In this document: piece after piece, positions 1 through 7,824 of the stretch
Numbering within the stretch: the first letter of the stretch is position 1
Layout: every line of letters starts with the position of its first letter
Source of the DNA: Candidatus Poribacteria bacterium
Lineage (GTDB): Bacteria; Poribacteria; WGA-4E; GCA-2687025
Length of the DNA: 17,101 bases
Assembly: GCA_002687025.1 (NCBI GenBank)
Contig: NYZG01000172.1
Span: forward strand, 1-17,101
Direction: 5' to 3'
Program-made: the position numbers and the translations under genes
The notes under the pieces: model-generated
What the model was told of the DNA's origin: nothing
Seen by the model: only the letters and a program-made list of their open reading frames with translations
Database searches by the model: none

Positions 1-2
1 CT

Positions 3-416
3 ATGGCCGGTTCTCCGGTTAGACGTTGGGCGCGCGCGGCGCCGGGCGTTGCGTTGGCGGCGCTGATATCGGTTCTCCATGTGGGGTGTGACGGAGACTC
101 CGACGGAGTTGATCTCGGGGACGTGACCCCGCCATCCGTATTGGCCACTTCGCCAATGGCCGGCGATGAGGCGGGGCCGGATGTCCGGCTGACGGTCGTG
201 TTTGACGAGGACGTGGACTCGGGCTCGGCCGCCGATGGCATATCCCTCATCGGCGTGGCGGGCTCCGTCGCGTACGACGCGCCGACGCGGACGGCCGCAT
301 TCGAGCCGGACGAGCCGCTCGACCCGGGCGCATACACATTGAGCATTCGGAGCGTGCGCGATCTCGCCGGAAACGTGATGGTGGGCGCGGTGACTGTGAG
401 CTTCGTCGTCCGTTGA
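3..416 (+). CDS. Small exported Ig-like (Big_5) protein, putative lipoprotein
   Basis: The product is a 137-residue exported protein. Residues 1-28 form a signal-peptide-like segment with arginines (RRWAR) followed by a hydrophobic stretch, ending at Cys29 (HVGC). Position -3 of this lipobox is His rather than Leu, so lipidation is uncertain. Residues 41-136 resemble the bacterial Ig-like Big_5 domain: a TPPSVLATSP opening, a VVFDEDVD strand, YDAPTRTAAFEPDEPLDPG, and the DLAGN motif near the end. Such domains are usually structural parts of surface proteins, and no catalytic role is visible. The ATG lies two bases from the window edge, so no ribosome binding site can be seen and an earlier start cannot be excluded. 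It begins a run of co-directional genes and ends 19 nt before the next start. The domain call is fairly secure; the precise function is unknown. Confidence 0.7.
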   Translation: MAGSPVRRWARAAPGVALAALISVLHVGCDGDSDGVDLGDVTPPSVLATSPMAGDEAGPDVRLTVVFDEDVDSGSAADGISLIGVAGSVAYDAPTRTAAFEPDEPLDPGAYTLSIRSVRDLAGNVMVGAVTVSFVVR

Positions 417-435
417 GGTTTCGTGAGGCACTGCC

Positions 436-810
436 GTGGATTCCGCACTCGAGTTTCTGTTCGTGTTTGGCGCCCTTGGGGTGTGGGTCGTACAACGGCT
501 GGTCAAGCGGAGCCGTCAGCAGGCGGCGAGCGAGACGGCGGGCGAAGGCGTCCCCGATCTCTTCGCGGATGAGGAAGGCGACGAGGAGTTCGCGCCGGCC
601 ATCGCGGAGTGGGAGCCCGAAGTCGCGCGCCTGCCCAACACGGCTGACCGGGATCAGGGCAGGGCCGACCCGCCGGCGACGCGTTCAGACGACGTGGAAG
701 ACCCCGCTCCTGCCGTACAGCCGCTCGCGACGTCGCCTTTCGCCGGTCGCTCGCTTCGCGATGCCGTTATCATGTCCGAGGTGCTCCGCCGCCCCAAGGC
801 GCTCCGGTAA
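436..810 (+). CDS. Single-pass membrane-anchored small protein of unknown function
   Basis: The product has 124 residues and starts at a GTG preceded by GTGAGG (423-428) at 7 nt spacing. Residues 4-20 (ALEFLFVFGALGVWVVQ) form one N-terminal membrane segment, followed by the basic stop RLVKRSR. The middle (about residues 33-100) is acidic and rich in Pro and Ala, and is probably disordered. The last 18 residues contain VIMSEVLRRPKALR. From memory, this resembles a tail of the type ILSEVLGPPKALR found in small membrane proteins of unknown function in several bacterial phyla. The topology is probably a short exterior N-terminus with the acidic region and tail in the cytoplasm. It is the second gene of an envelope operon. 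I do not recognise a named family and assign no function. Confidence 0.65.
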   Translation: MDSALEFLFVFGALGVWVVQRLVKRSRQQAASETAGEGVPDLFADEEGDEEFAPAIAEWEPEVARLPNTADRDQGRADPPATRSDDVEDPAPAVQPLATSPFAGRSLRDAVIMSEVLRRPKALR

Positions 811-827
811 CACGCTCCATGGTCGTT

Positions 828-833
828 GAGGGA
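828..833 (+). promoter_or_regulatory. Shine-Dalgarno site that decides the TTG start of the lamin-tail gene
   Basis: GAGGGA lies 6 nt before the in-frame TTG at 840. The alternative ATG at 819 has no purine-rich site at a usable distance, since the nearest is AAGGCG at 795-800, 18 nt away. Starting at 840 also gives a cleaner signal peptide. Both points favour the TTG start. Confidence 0.6.
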
Positions 834-839
834 ACAGCA

Positions 840-2207
840 TTGCCAACGCGAACCGTCTGCATGGCCGCCATCGTCAGCCTGTCGGTCGCGGTTGGGGCCG
901 TGGCCCAGTCGATCCGCATCACGGAGGTGATGGCGAACCCCAACATCGCGCAGGGCGGACAGCGTGGGGGCGAGTTCGTCGAACTGTTCAATCTGTCCGA
1001 GGATCCCGTCGACCTGACGGGATGGAAGATAGCCGACCGTGATACGGCCGACGAGATCGTGGCTTGGCGCGAGGGGGACATCGCTGAACTGCCGGGCCTC
1101 AGCTTCGCGGTAATATTCGACCCGGACATGACGGACGGATATGTGGTCGATGACGAGACGGTGGTGTGGCTCCGGCCTCGGAACTCCGCCATCGGCAACG
1201 GACTCGCCGTCCGCGACACACTGAGTCTGTTGGACGCTTCGGGCGCCGTCATCGATACCTACTCGCCGCCTGCCGCGGCGCGTAGCGGCGTGTCGTTCGA
1301 GCGGAAGGACTTCATCGCCGAGGACTCGGAGACCAACTGGCGCCTGACCCGCGACCCATTGGGGACTACGCTCGGCCGCTTGTCGAATCCCGAGGACGAT
1401 CCGGTCGAGGAGCCGCCTACGCCGAGGATTGTCGGCCTCGTCGTCATCAGCGAGCTTCTGTATCGCCCAGAGCCCGACGCGCCGGAGTGGGTCGAGCTGC
1501 GCAGCATGTCGGATGTCGACGGCATGCTGGTCGGTTGGACGTTGTCGGACTCGCTGGGGCGCCCCGTCATCATTCCGACCACGCTGCTCCCCGCCAACGG
1601 CTACGCCGTGCTGGCGGGCAACGGCGCGGACTTCCGGCACGCGCATCCGAGCCTTCCCGCGGGAGGCACGGTGATCGAAATGCCGCTACCGAGCCTGAAC
1701 GACGGCGGGGACTCGCTGACGCTGAAGACGGCCGGCGGCACGGTCGTGGACGAGATGTCGTACGGGGCGCTACGTCCCGACGATGGCCGGTCCCTGGAGC
1801 GGCGCGATGTGGACGAGGACTCCGACCGCATGGACAACTGGCTCCTCTCCGTGGACGTTAGCGGCTCGACGCCGGGGGAGGCAAACAGCGTCATTCACGC
1901 GACCGGCTCCGAACCCCTGATCCAGGCCTCGGCCGAGTCGTTCGTGATTGACGCCGGCCAGGTGGAGTTCCGATACGAAGCGCCGCTGACGGCGCGCGTC
2001 ACGCTACTCGTCCTGTCGGATAAGGGCGCGCTGGTGCGGACGCTCCTGGACGACGCGCCCAACGGCGGACGGCACGCCGTCGTCTGGGACGGCCACGACG
2101 ACGACGGCGAGGCCGTCGATCCGGGCATCCACATCGCGCAGCTACTCGCCGTTACCGACGGCCGGCCACTCGCCGCGTCCGCGGCTGTCGTCGTCGAAGA
2201 TGAGTAG
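840..2207 (+). CDS. Exported protein with two lamin-tail domains and a FlgD-Ig-like C-terminus
   Basis: With the TTG start at 840 the product has 455 residues. The ATG at 819 would add seven residues but lacks a good ribosome binding site. Residues 1-23 form a signal peptide ending in AVAQ. Two lamin-tail (LTD) domains follow, at about 24-185 (IRITEVMANPN, FVELFNLSEDPVDLTGWKI) and 200-352 (VISELLYRPEPDAPEWVEL). Each ends in the same pattern, S(F/L)ER(K/R)D, then NW, then a GTT/STPG turn, so they look like an internal duplication. Residues 365-450 match a FlgD-Ig-like domain (EFRYEAPLTARVTLLV, VVWDGHDDDGEAVDPGIH). Bacterial LTD proteins are extracellular or surface structural proteins. This one probably acts outside the inner membrane and may be exported with help from the downstream PorV-like protein. 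Its end overlaps the next gene by 8 nt. Confidence 0.8.
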   Translation: MPTRTVCMAAIVSLSVAVGAVAQSIRITEVMANPNIAQGGQRGGEFVELFNLSEDPVDLTGWKIADRDTADEIVAWREGDIAELPGLSFAVIFDPDMTDGYVVDDETVVWLRPRNSAIGNGLAVRDTLSLLDASGAVIDTYSPPAAARSGVSFERKDFIAEDSETNWRLTRDPLGTTLGRLSNPEDDPVEEPPTPRIVGLVVISELLYRPEPDAPEWVELRSMSDVDGMLVGWTLSDSLGRPVIIPTTLLPANGYAVLAGNGADFRHAHPSLPAGGTVIEMPLPSLNDGGDSLTLKTAGGTVVDEMSYGALRPDDGRSLERRDVDEDSDRMDNWLLSVDVSGSTPGEANSVIHATGSEPLIQASAESFVIDAGQVEFRYEAPLTARVTLLVLSDKGALVRTLLDDAPNGGRHAVVWDGHDDDGEAVDPGIHIAQLLAVTDGRPLAASAAVVVEDE

Positions 2208-3249
2208 ACGCAGCCAATCAGGCGTGCGCGCGGGCGGCTTCCGCAACGCGTCGCCGTGGCGCTGCATCGTCCTGGCGGCCGCGGTCGGTGTGGCACTGGT
2301 GCCCGATGCGACCTGGCCGTCGGATGACCCCACCGGCGGCGGCGCAGCGCTGGTCGACTATGTGGTGGCCACGGTCGATGGCGAGGCGATCACGTGGACT
2401 GCCCTGCGGGATGAAACGTCACTGAGGGGGCTACGCGTCGACAGTGCCCTCGATCGAAGGCAGACGCTTCAGCTTCTCGTGGACCAGCTTCTTTTCGTGC
2501 GCGAGGCGCGGCATTTCGTCATCATCGCGGACGGGGCCGTCGACGAGGCGATGCGCGCGGCGCCGGTCGAGCCGGATGCTGACGACACCGTCTCAATCGA
2601 GGTGCGGCGCGAACGCATCCGGCGCCAGCTCATGCTCGCGCAGTTCGCGGAGCGCGCGTTCGGCCCCAGGGTGTCCCGGGCCACCGACTCCGACGTGGAG
2701 TCGTACTACGAGACGCACATCGACGAATACCGCGTGCCGGCGCAGTACCGCGTTCGAAGCGTGCGTCTGCACGTTCCGCCCGGCTCCACAGCGGCCGAGG
2801 ACGCACAGACGCGCGCGACTCTCGACGCGCTGCGCAGCGAACTAGATTCGGGGGCCATCGCCCTGTCGGACCTGGCAGACCGTGCGGCCGAAGAGGCGCT
2901 GCTGAGCGTTGACGCGGACCCGGACTGGGTGTCGGTCCCGGCTCTGCCGTCGGCCGTCGCGGGTGTCGCGGAGCGTCTCGGCGTGGGCGAATGGAGCGAT
3001 GCCTTGCGCGTCGGCGCCGGGCATGCCATCGTGCAAGTGGCCGAAGTCGCGGCAGCGTGGACTCAGGAGTTGGGCCCCGAACTGGCGGACGCGATCGCGC
3101 GGTCGTTGCGCCCGGACGGGCTCCAGGCGCTCATGCAGGCGTGGCTGGAGGAGAGCCGCGTGAGCGCAGACATACGCATCCTCGACCCGGAACTCCTCGC
3201 GCCGACCGTGGATGGTCGCGATGAAGTCACGTACACAGAGGGCAAGTGA
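2200..3249 (+). CDS. SurA-like periplasmic chaperone / parvulin-type peptidyl-prolyl isomerase
   Basis: The 349-residue product has an N-terminal hydrophobic export segment (about residues 20-36, CIVLAAAVGVALVP). The SurA_N-like region follows at 50-175: VDYVVATVDGEAITWTALRDE, a long helix with LLVDQLLFVREA, then ATDSDVESYYETHIDEYR. The last of these is the motif that usually leads into a PPIC domain. Residues 180-285 resemble a degenerate parvulin domain (YRVRSVRLHV, GVGEWSDALRVGAGHAIVQV). In this family such proteins escort unfolded outer-membrane proteins through the periplasm and may isomerise prolyl bonds. The parvulin part is divergent, so activity is less certain than chaperone function. 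The start overlaps the previous stop by 8 nt and has no strong ribosome binding site, suggesting translational coupling. The next gene encodes a likely outer-membrane barrel, a plausible client. Confidence 0.72.
   Translation: MSRRSQSGVRAGGFRNASPWRCIVLAAAVGVALVPDATWPSDDPTGGGAALVDYVVATVDGEAITWTALRDETSLRGLRVDSALDRRQTLQLLVDQLLFVREARHFVIIADGAVDEAMRAAPVEPDADDTVSIEVRRERIRRQLMLAQFAERAFGPRVSRATDSDVESYYETHIDEYRVPAQYRVRSVRLHVPPGSTAAEDAQTRATLDALRSELDSGAIALSDLADRAAEEALLSVDADPDWVSVPALPSAVAGVAERLGVGEWSDALRVGAGHAIVQVAEVAAAWTQELGPELADAIARSLRPDGLQALMQAWLEESRVSADIRILDPELLAPTVDGRDEVTYTEGK
3238..3242 (+). promoter_or_regulatory. Shine-Dalgarno site selecting the ATG at 3249
   Basis: GAGGG sits 6 nt before ATG 3249 but only 3 nt before the in-frame GTG at 3246. 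The ATG also overlaps the preceding stop as TGATG, a typical coupled junction. The ATG is therefore preferred. Confidence 0.55.
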
Positions 3250-4226
3250 TGGTAGATAGGTTGCGCGGCGGGTTGGCAGCGCTGATCGCTGCTGCGCTCG
3301 TCGCGATGCCCGCCGCGGCCGCGTCGGACGGGCCGGCCAATGGCGCGCGCCCAATGGGCATGGGGGGCGCGTTCGTCGCGATCTCTGACGACGCGAACGC
3401 CCCGCTCTACAATCCCGCTGGACTGGGCGCGGCCGAGGGTGCGCGGATCGCGCTGACGCGGGCGGCGTACTTTTCGGGCGTCGCGGACCCGCTCGTGTCG
3501 CAGGATGTCGCGCACATCATCATCGGGTCGGGCGGGAACGGCTTCGCGGCAGGCATCACGTCTCTCGCGGATGGGGACGCGGTGTACCGCGAGACGGTGG
3601 CCTCCGTCGGATACGGACGCGGGTTCGGGTCATCTCTACGCGTGGGGGCGTTGGTCAAGCGCATCGGCGTCGGGCTGGACGACGCCAATCCAGACGTGAG
3701 CGACAACCCGTACTTCGCCGACGGCACGAGCGTGTCGGCCATCACCACCGACGTGGGCGTCCTTGTCAGCCCCGCGACAGGTCTCGCCGTTGGCGCGTCG
3801 GCGCAGAACCTGGTACCCGCCGATCTGACGTTCAGACAGGACGAATCCGCCGAGTCGGATGACGCGACGACGACGGTACGTATCGGCGCCGCGTACCGGC
3901 TGGCGTCGGTCGCGGGCAGCGCCGAGCAGGCAGCCCTGGCCGACGTGCTGCGCCGTAGCATCGTGGCCGCGGACATCGCGACCGGAGGCGGGACGACCGG
4001 CGTGGCTCTCGGCGTGGAATTGGGACTCTCGGACACGCTGGCGGCGCGCGTTGGCTATCGGACGGCAAGTGGCTACGGCGAGAGCGTGGGCGCGCTGACC
4101 GTCGGTGGCAGCGTTGGCGTGGCCATGGGCGGTGGGACGATGCACGTCGACTTTGCAGCGGACATCGCAGGCGGAGACCTGCGAGACAACATGACGCAGC
4201 GCGTCAGCCTGCGGGGGGCCTTCTGA
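3249..4226 (+). CDS. PorV/UPF0164-type outer-membrane beta-barrel protein
   Basis: The 325-residue product has a signal peptide (residues 1-25, ending MPAAAAS). The family hallmark follows at about 33-60: ARPMGMGGAFVAISDDANA and then LYNPAGLG. The rest alternates glycine-rich amphipathic strands with short turns, as expected for a beta-barrel related to FadL/PorV. The last residue is Phe (VSLRGAF), matching the C-terminal aromatic signal read by the BamA machinery. PorV-type proteins in Bacteroidetes act as shuttles that collect type IX cargo after it crosses the outer membrane; UPF0164 relatives elsewhere are uncharacterised. The gene overlaps both neighbours by 1 nt, sitting between a SurA-like chaperone and a protein with a sorting-type C-terminus. 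Family membership is fairly secure; a secretion role is inferred. Confidence 0.78.
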   Translation: MVDRLRGGLAALIAAALVAMPAAAASDGPANGARPMGMGGAFVAISDDANAPLYNPAGLGAAEGARIALTRAAYFSGVADPLVSQDVAHIIIGSGGNGFAAGITSLADGDAVYRETVASVGYGRGFGSSLRVGALVKRIGVGLDDANPDVSDNPYFADGTSVSAITTDVGVLVSPATGLAVGASAQNLVPADLTFRQDESAESDDATTTVRIGAAYRLASVAGSAEQAALADVLRRSIVAADIATGGGTTGVALGVELGLSDTLAARVGYRTASGYGESVGALTVGGSVGVAMGGGTMHVDFAADIAGGDLRDNMTQRVSLRGAF

Positions 4227-5644
4227 TGGCGAGCCAGCCCTACACTCGCGCTGTGTCCAGGGCCGCGCTTACCGTCGCTATCGCCGCAGGCGTCTGCCTT
4301 CTCGCGGCGCCGGCGTCTGTCGTCCGGGCCGCGGTGAGCTCTACCGGCGAGATAAACGTAGTTGGCGACCCGACCGGCGTTGTGCCGACGGCATCTTCGC
4401 CGACGCTGATACTGACGCTACTCGTCGACAGGTCTCAGGCTGAACCGGGCGAGGAGATCAAGACGATCGAAGTGTCGCTCCCGCCGGGGTTCACGGTAAC
4501 GGTGGATGACGTCGGAGCGGTCAAGGTCGAGACGGCGGCTGTCGCGTTCCGGGCGGAGACGTCGGCGGACGCGGTTCGGTTCGTGCTGGATCAGGTGATC
4601 GACAACTTCCTGAGTTCCGTCATCGAGATCGACTTCGTCGTCCGAACGCCGGACGCGCCGGTCGCCGTCGCCACCTTCGGAGTCGTCCTCCGCAACCCGA
4701 CGAACGCGCAGATCGGCGACTTCGTCAAACCCGGCGAGATAGACGGCAATCCGGCGAACAACAACGACTACACGCTGCAAGTGATCCCCAACATCCCTCC
4801 GGACACGCCGACCGGGGTCGGTGTGGCCGCCGATCCCGACGGGGAGAACGACGCCCTCGTGTCGTGGGACCCCGTCGATGACCGCGACGTGCAGGGCTAC
4901 TTCGTGTTCCGGGGCGATGGCGCGACGTTCGAGGCGTTGGGCGGAGACGCTGCGTCGTTCCGCGACGTAGACGCGCCTCCAGGGGCCAACGAATACAGTG
5001 TCGCGGCGTTCAAGAGTCGCCTCGTGGTCTCGGAGCGATCGGCGGCTGCCGCAGTCATCGTGCCGGCTGACACGAAGGCCCCGAATCCTGTGCCTGTGTT
5101 CACCGTCGCGCAGGACATCTCGGGCCTACGGGTCGTATGGCGACCTAGCGACTCGCCCGACGTCGTGCGCTACGACGTGGTATTTGGGCTGACCGGCGCC
5201 GACCCGGAGCTGCTGGACTCGCGCTTGGCGGCCGATGTTCCAGAAGTCGGCGAATTCGAGTTCGTGCACCGCGAGACGCTGAGCCCAGGGCGCTACGTGT
5301 ACGGGGTGCTTGCCGTGGATGAGAACGGGAACGTTTCGGAAGCTCGGGAATTCGTCCTGGCTCTGCTGGACCGGCCGCACCCCAACCCCTTCACGCCGCT
5401 TGGCGCCGCGCCGTTCAACACGGTGAAGTTCCCGACGCGGGCGGTAGCGGACGCCGTGGGCGACCTCGTCGTGCGCATCTACGACCTGCACGGTCGCCAG
5501 ATATGGGTGTCGACGCCGTCCACGGGCGATGTCGAGTGGGACGGCCGTCGGGGGGACGGTACGCTTGCCGCCGGGGGCGTTTACGCCTACCAGATGGAGC
5601 TGGGCGGCCAGTTCCGCATAGGCTCGATCGTGCTCGTGCGGTGA
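4226..5644 (+). CDS. Exported fibronectin-III protein with FlgD-Ig/T9SS-type C-terminal sorting-like domain
   Basis: The 472-residue product has a signal peptide (residues 1-35, with a hydrophobic core VAIAAGVCLLAAPA). Residues 40-185 form an all-beta region I do not recognise. Residues 190-280 and 285-380 look like two fibronectin type III domains (PDTPTGVGVAAD, ALVSWDPVDDRDVQGYFVFR; LRVVWRPSDSPDVVRYDVVF, YGVLAVDENGNVSE). Residues 385-472 contain HPNPFTP, NTVKFPT, VRIYDLHGRQIW, VEWDGRRGDGTLAAGGVYAY and a final SIVLVR. This pattern is shared by FlgD-Ig-like domains and the type A sorting tails of type IX cargo. The protein is probably displayed on or released from the surface. Its ATG overlaps the stop of the PorV-like gene, with GGGGGG (4212-4217) as a possible ribosome binding site. 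Cargo status is an inference. Confidence 0.78.
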   Translation: MASQPYTRAVSRAALTVAIAAGVCLLAAPASVVRAAVSSTGEINVVGDPTGVVPTASSPTLILTLLVDRSQAEPGEEIKTIEVSLPPGFTVTVDDVGAVKVETAAVAFRAETSADAVRFVLDQVIDNFLSSVIEIDFVVRTPDAPVAVATFGVVLRNPTNAQIGDFVKPGEIDGNPANNNDYTLQVIPNIPPDTPTGVGVAADPDGENDALVSWDPVDDRDVQGYFVFRGDGATFEALGGDAASFRDVDAPPGANEYSVAAFKSRLVVSERSAAAAVIVPADTKAPNPVPVFTVAQDISGLRVVWRPSDSPDVVRYDVVFGLTGADPELLDSRLAADVPEVGEFEFVHRETLSPGRYVYGVLAVDENGNVSEAREFVLALLDRPHPNPFTPLGAAPFNTVKFPTRAVADAVGDLVVRIYDLHGRQIWVSTPSTGDVEWDGRRGDGTLAAGGVYAYQMELGGQFRIGSIVLVR

Positions 5645-5672
5645 CGCAGCGAAGCTACAGGAGGACGCAACG

Positions 5673-6782
5673 ATGACCGATCGACGCACACGGGTCGCTC
5701 TCGTCGGATGCGGCGGGATGGGCCGCCACCACCTGAACGTGCTGCGCTCTCTACCGGACTTCGAGATCGTGGGCCTGTGTGACGTGTCCGCGGAGGCGCG
5801 CGAGGCGTGTGGCGCGGAATACGGCGTCGATGGCCTACACGAAGACGCGGGCGTGATGTGCGACGCCGAGAGCCCGGACCTCGTCACCGTCGCAACGCAG
5901 ACGCGACATCACCACGATCCGACCGTCGCGGCTCTGCGTCGGGGCATCTCGGTGATGTGCGAGAAGCCGATCGCGCTCGACCTGCGCGAGGCCGACGCCA
6001 TGGTCGAAGCGGCCGCGGCGTCGGGGGCGAAGCTCGCCATACACCAGCAGAACCACATGCATCCAGGCATCCGGAAGGCGGTGGAAATGGTGGGTCAAGG
6101 GGCCATCGGCGACGTGATGCTGGTGCGCGGCCGCAACAAGGCGGGCCGCAAGAGTGGCAACGAGTTCATGGAGATGGGCACGCACATCACCGACATGATG
6201 ATGCGGTTCGCGGGCCCGCCGGAGTGGTGCTCGGCGTCGGTGTTCTACGAGGGGAGGCTCGCGACGCGCGGCGACGTCATGCACGCCCAGGAAATGTCGC
6301 CACGGGACCGGGATTCCGGCTATGTCATGGGCTCGCGCGCGACCGGCCGGTACGGCTTCGCCGGCGGCGTGATGGGCGAGATAGTCTTCCTGGACTACGC
6401 CAAGACGGACAACACGAACTATGGCGTGGACGTGTTGGGGACAGAGGGACAGCTCGCGGTGCGCACCAGCGGCGACCTGAACGACAGCCTGTGGAACCTA
6501 CCACGGCCTATGGAGGGGCATCCGTCGCAGGCGTCCGACTGGCATCAGATCAACCTGAGCAACGCTGGCCTGGAGAGCCCGATCATCTCGATGTACCGCG
6601 GGATGGCAACGGCGATCGCCGATGACTCGCAGCCGCCGTGCGACGGCGTCACGGGACGCTGGGGTTTCGAGATGATCATGGGGGTCTACGCGTCGCACAT
6701 CGCGGATGGCGCCCGTGTGGGCCTGCCATTGTCCGACCGCGCACATCCGCTGGAAGGTTGGGCGATCGCCCCGGACGCGTAG
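5673..6782 (+). CDS. Gfo/Idh/MocA family NAD(P)-dependent oxidoreductase
   Basis: The 369-residue product begins with a Rossmann nucleotide-binding fold (RVALVGCGGMGRHH, glycines at 12-17). It carries the family's CEKPIAL motif (Glu97-Lys98-Pro99), whose lysine is usually catalytic, and MGTHITDMMM (His171, Asp174) in the C-terminal substrate domain. No signal peptide is present, so it is cytoplasmic. The family oxidises or reduces sugars, inositols and related polyols; the substrate here cannot be read from sequence. A perfect AGGAGG (5659-5664) lies 8 nt before the ATG. The gene starts 28 nt after the envelope operon ends and no separate promoter is visible, so it may be co-transcribed. Its stop is 18 nt from the convergent rfbB stop. 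Confidence 0.88.
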   Translation: MTDRRTRVALVGCGGMGRHHLNVLRSLPDFEIVGLCDVSAEAREACGAEYGVDGLHEDAGVMCDAESPDLVTVATQTRHHHDPTVAALRRGISVMCEKPIALDLREADAMVEAAAASGAKLAIHQQNHMHPGIRKAVEMVGQGAIGDVMLVRGRNKAGRKSGNEFMEMGTHITDMMMRFAGPPEWCSASVFYEGRLATRGDVMHAQEMSPRDRDSGYVMGSRATGRYGFAGGVMGEIVFLDYAKTDNTNYGVDVLGTEGQLAVRTSGDLNDSLWNLPRPMEGHPSQASDWHQINLSNAGLESPIISMYRGMATAIADDSQPPCDGVTGRWGFEMIMGVYASHIADGARVGLPLSDRAHPLEGWAIAPDA

Positions 6783-6800
6783 GAAGAGCGCGCCGGTCGT

Positions 6801-7811
6801 CTACTTCCGAGCCGCGAGAAGCGCGCTTACCTCGTCAACCCACTCGGGGTTGTCGAGATACCACGCCATCGTCCGCTGCAAGCCGTCTTCGAAGCTGACC
6901 TGGGGCGTCCACCCGAGGTCCCGCTCCAGCTTGGACGCGTCCATGGCGTAACGGTAGTCGTGACCCGGTCGGTCGGCGACGAACGTGATGAGTTCGGCCG
7001 ACTTGCCGGCAGGCCTGTCCAGCCTCTCGTCCAGTTGCGCGCAGAGCATGCGGAGCAGTTCGATGTTCTGCCACTCGCTCGTGCCGCCGACGCAGTATGC
7101 CGCGCCCGACGGGGCATCGTGGAATATCACGTCGATGGCACGGCAGTGATCCTCGACGTAGAGCCAGTCGCGGACGTTGCGGCCATCGCCGTATACGGGC
7201 AACGGCAGCTCCGCGGCAGCGTTGCATATCATCTTCGGCAGGAACTTGTCGGGGTATTGCCTTGGGCCGTAGTTGTTCGAGCAGTTCGTGGTCGACACCT
7301 CCATGCCGAACGTACGAGCGTACGCGCGGACGAGGTGATCGCCCGCCGCTTTGGAGGCAGAATACGGGTTGTTGGGCGCGTAGGGGGATTCCTCGCTGAA
7401 CGCCGCTTGGTCGCCGAGAGCGCCGTATACCTCGTCGGTGCTGACGAGGTGGAAACGTCCGTCGCCCGCGCCGTAGAGACGCATCGCCTCCAGCAGAATG
7501 GCGGCGCCCATCACGTTCACCTCGATCGTGGCAAGGGGATCGCTGATGGACGCGTCGACGTGGCTCTGGGCCGCTGCGTGGATTACGGAGTGGATCTCGT
7601 GCTTGACGAATACGGAGCGCACGAGCTCCGCGTCGGTGATGTCGCCCTTGACGAACTCGTGGCGTGGGTGGTCGAGGCAGTCGCGCAGGTTGGCGTCGCC
7701 GTATGCGAGCTTGTCGAGCGTCACGACGACATCGTCGGGGTGCTCGCTGAGCCAGTATCGGACGAGATTGGACCCGATGAATCCGGCGCCGCCGGTGACA
7801 AGTACGTTCAT
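6801..7811 (-). CDS. rfbB: dTDP-glucose 4,6-dehydratase
   Basis: The 336-residue product is a short-chain dehydrogenase-like enzyme that converts dTDP-glucose to dTDP-4-keto-6-deoxyglucose, the first committed step to dTDP-rhamnose and other deoxysugars for surface polysaccharides. It shows the NAD-binding TGGAGFIG (6-13), the STDEVYG active-site block (Thr125, Asp126, Glu127), the YSASK pair (Tyr150, Lys154), and the subfamily blocks NCSNNYGPRQ and YGDGRNVRDWLYVEDHC. Length matches the family. The ATG at 7811 is the only start giving the canonical MNVLVTGG opening; the same frame stays open upstream inside the TPR gene by chance. It starts 13 nt after the TPR gene stop, with no clear Shine-Dalgarno, so coupled translation is likely. 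No rfbA, rfbC or rfbD is nearby. The enzyme call is strong; its exact sugar pathway is inferred. Confidence 0.93.
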   Translation of the reverse strand: MNVLVTGGAGFIGSNLVRYWLSEHPDDVVVTLDKLAYGDANLRDCLDHPRHEFVKGDITDAELVRSVFVKHEIHSVIHAAAQSHVDASISDPLATIEVNVMGAAILLEAMRLYGAGDGRFHLVSTDEVYGALGDQAAFSEESPYAPNNPYSASKAAGDHLVRAYARTFGMEVSTTNCSNNYGPRQYPDKFLPKMICNAAAELPLPVYGDGRNVRDWLYVEDHCRAIDVIFHDAPSGAAYCVGGTSEWQNIELLRMLCAQLDERLDRPAGKSAELITFVADRPGHDYRYAMDASKLERDLGWTPQVSFEDGLQRTMAWYLDNPEWVDEVSALLAARK

Positions 7812-7824
7812 CGTGGCGGGGTCA

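Noticed and set aside
654..1646. - strand open frame of 330 codons opposite the small membrane protein and lamin-tail genes
   Set aside because: It is Arg/Gly/Asp-rich without domains, and the opposing frames have signal peptides and family motifs.
6787..6828. Inverted repeat AGCGCGC/GCGCGCT as a bidirectional terminator between the Gfo/Idh gene and rfbB
   Set aside because: The loop is about 27 nt, there is no T-run on either strand, and most of it lies in the rfbB coding end; GC-rich coding DNA gives such pairs by chance.
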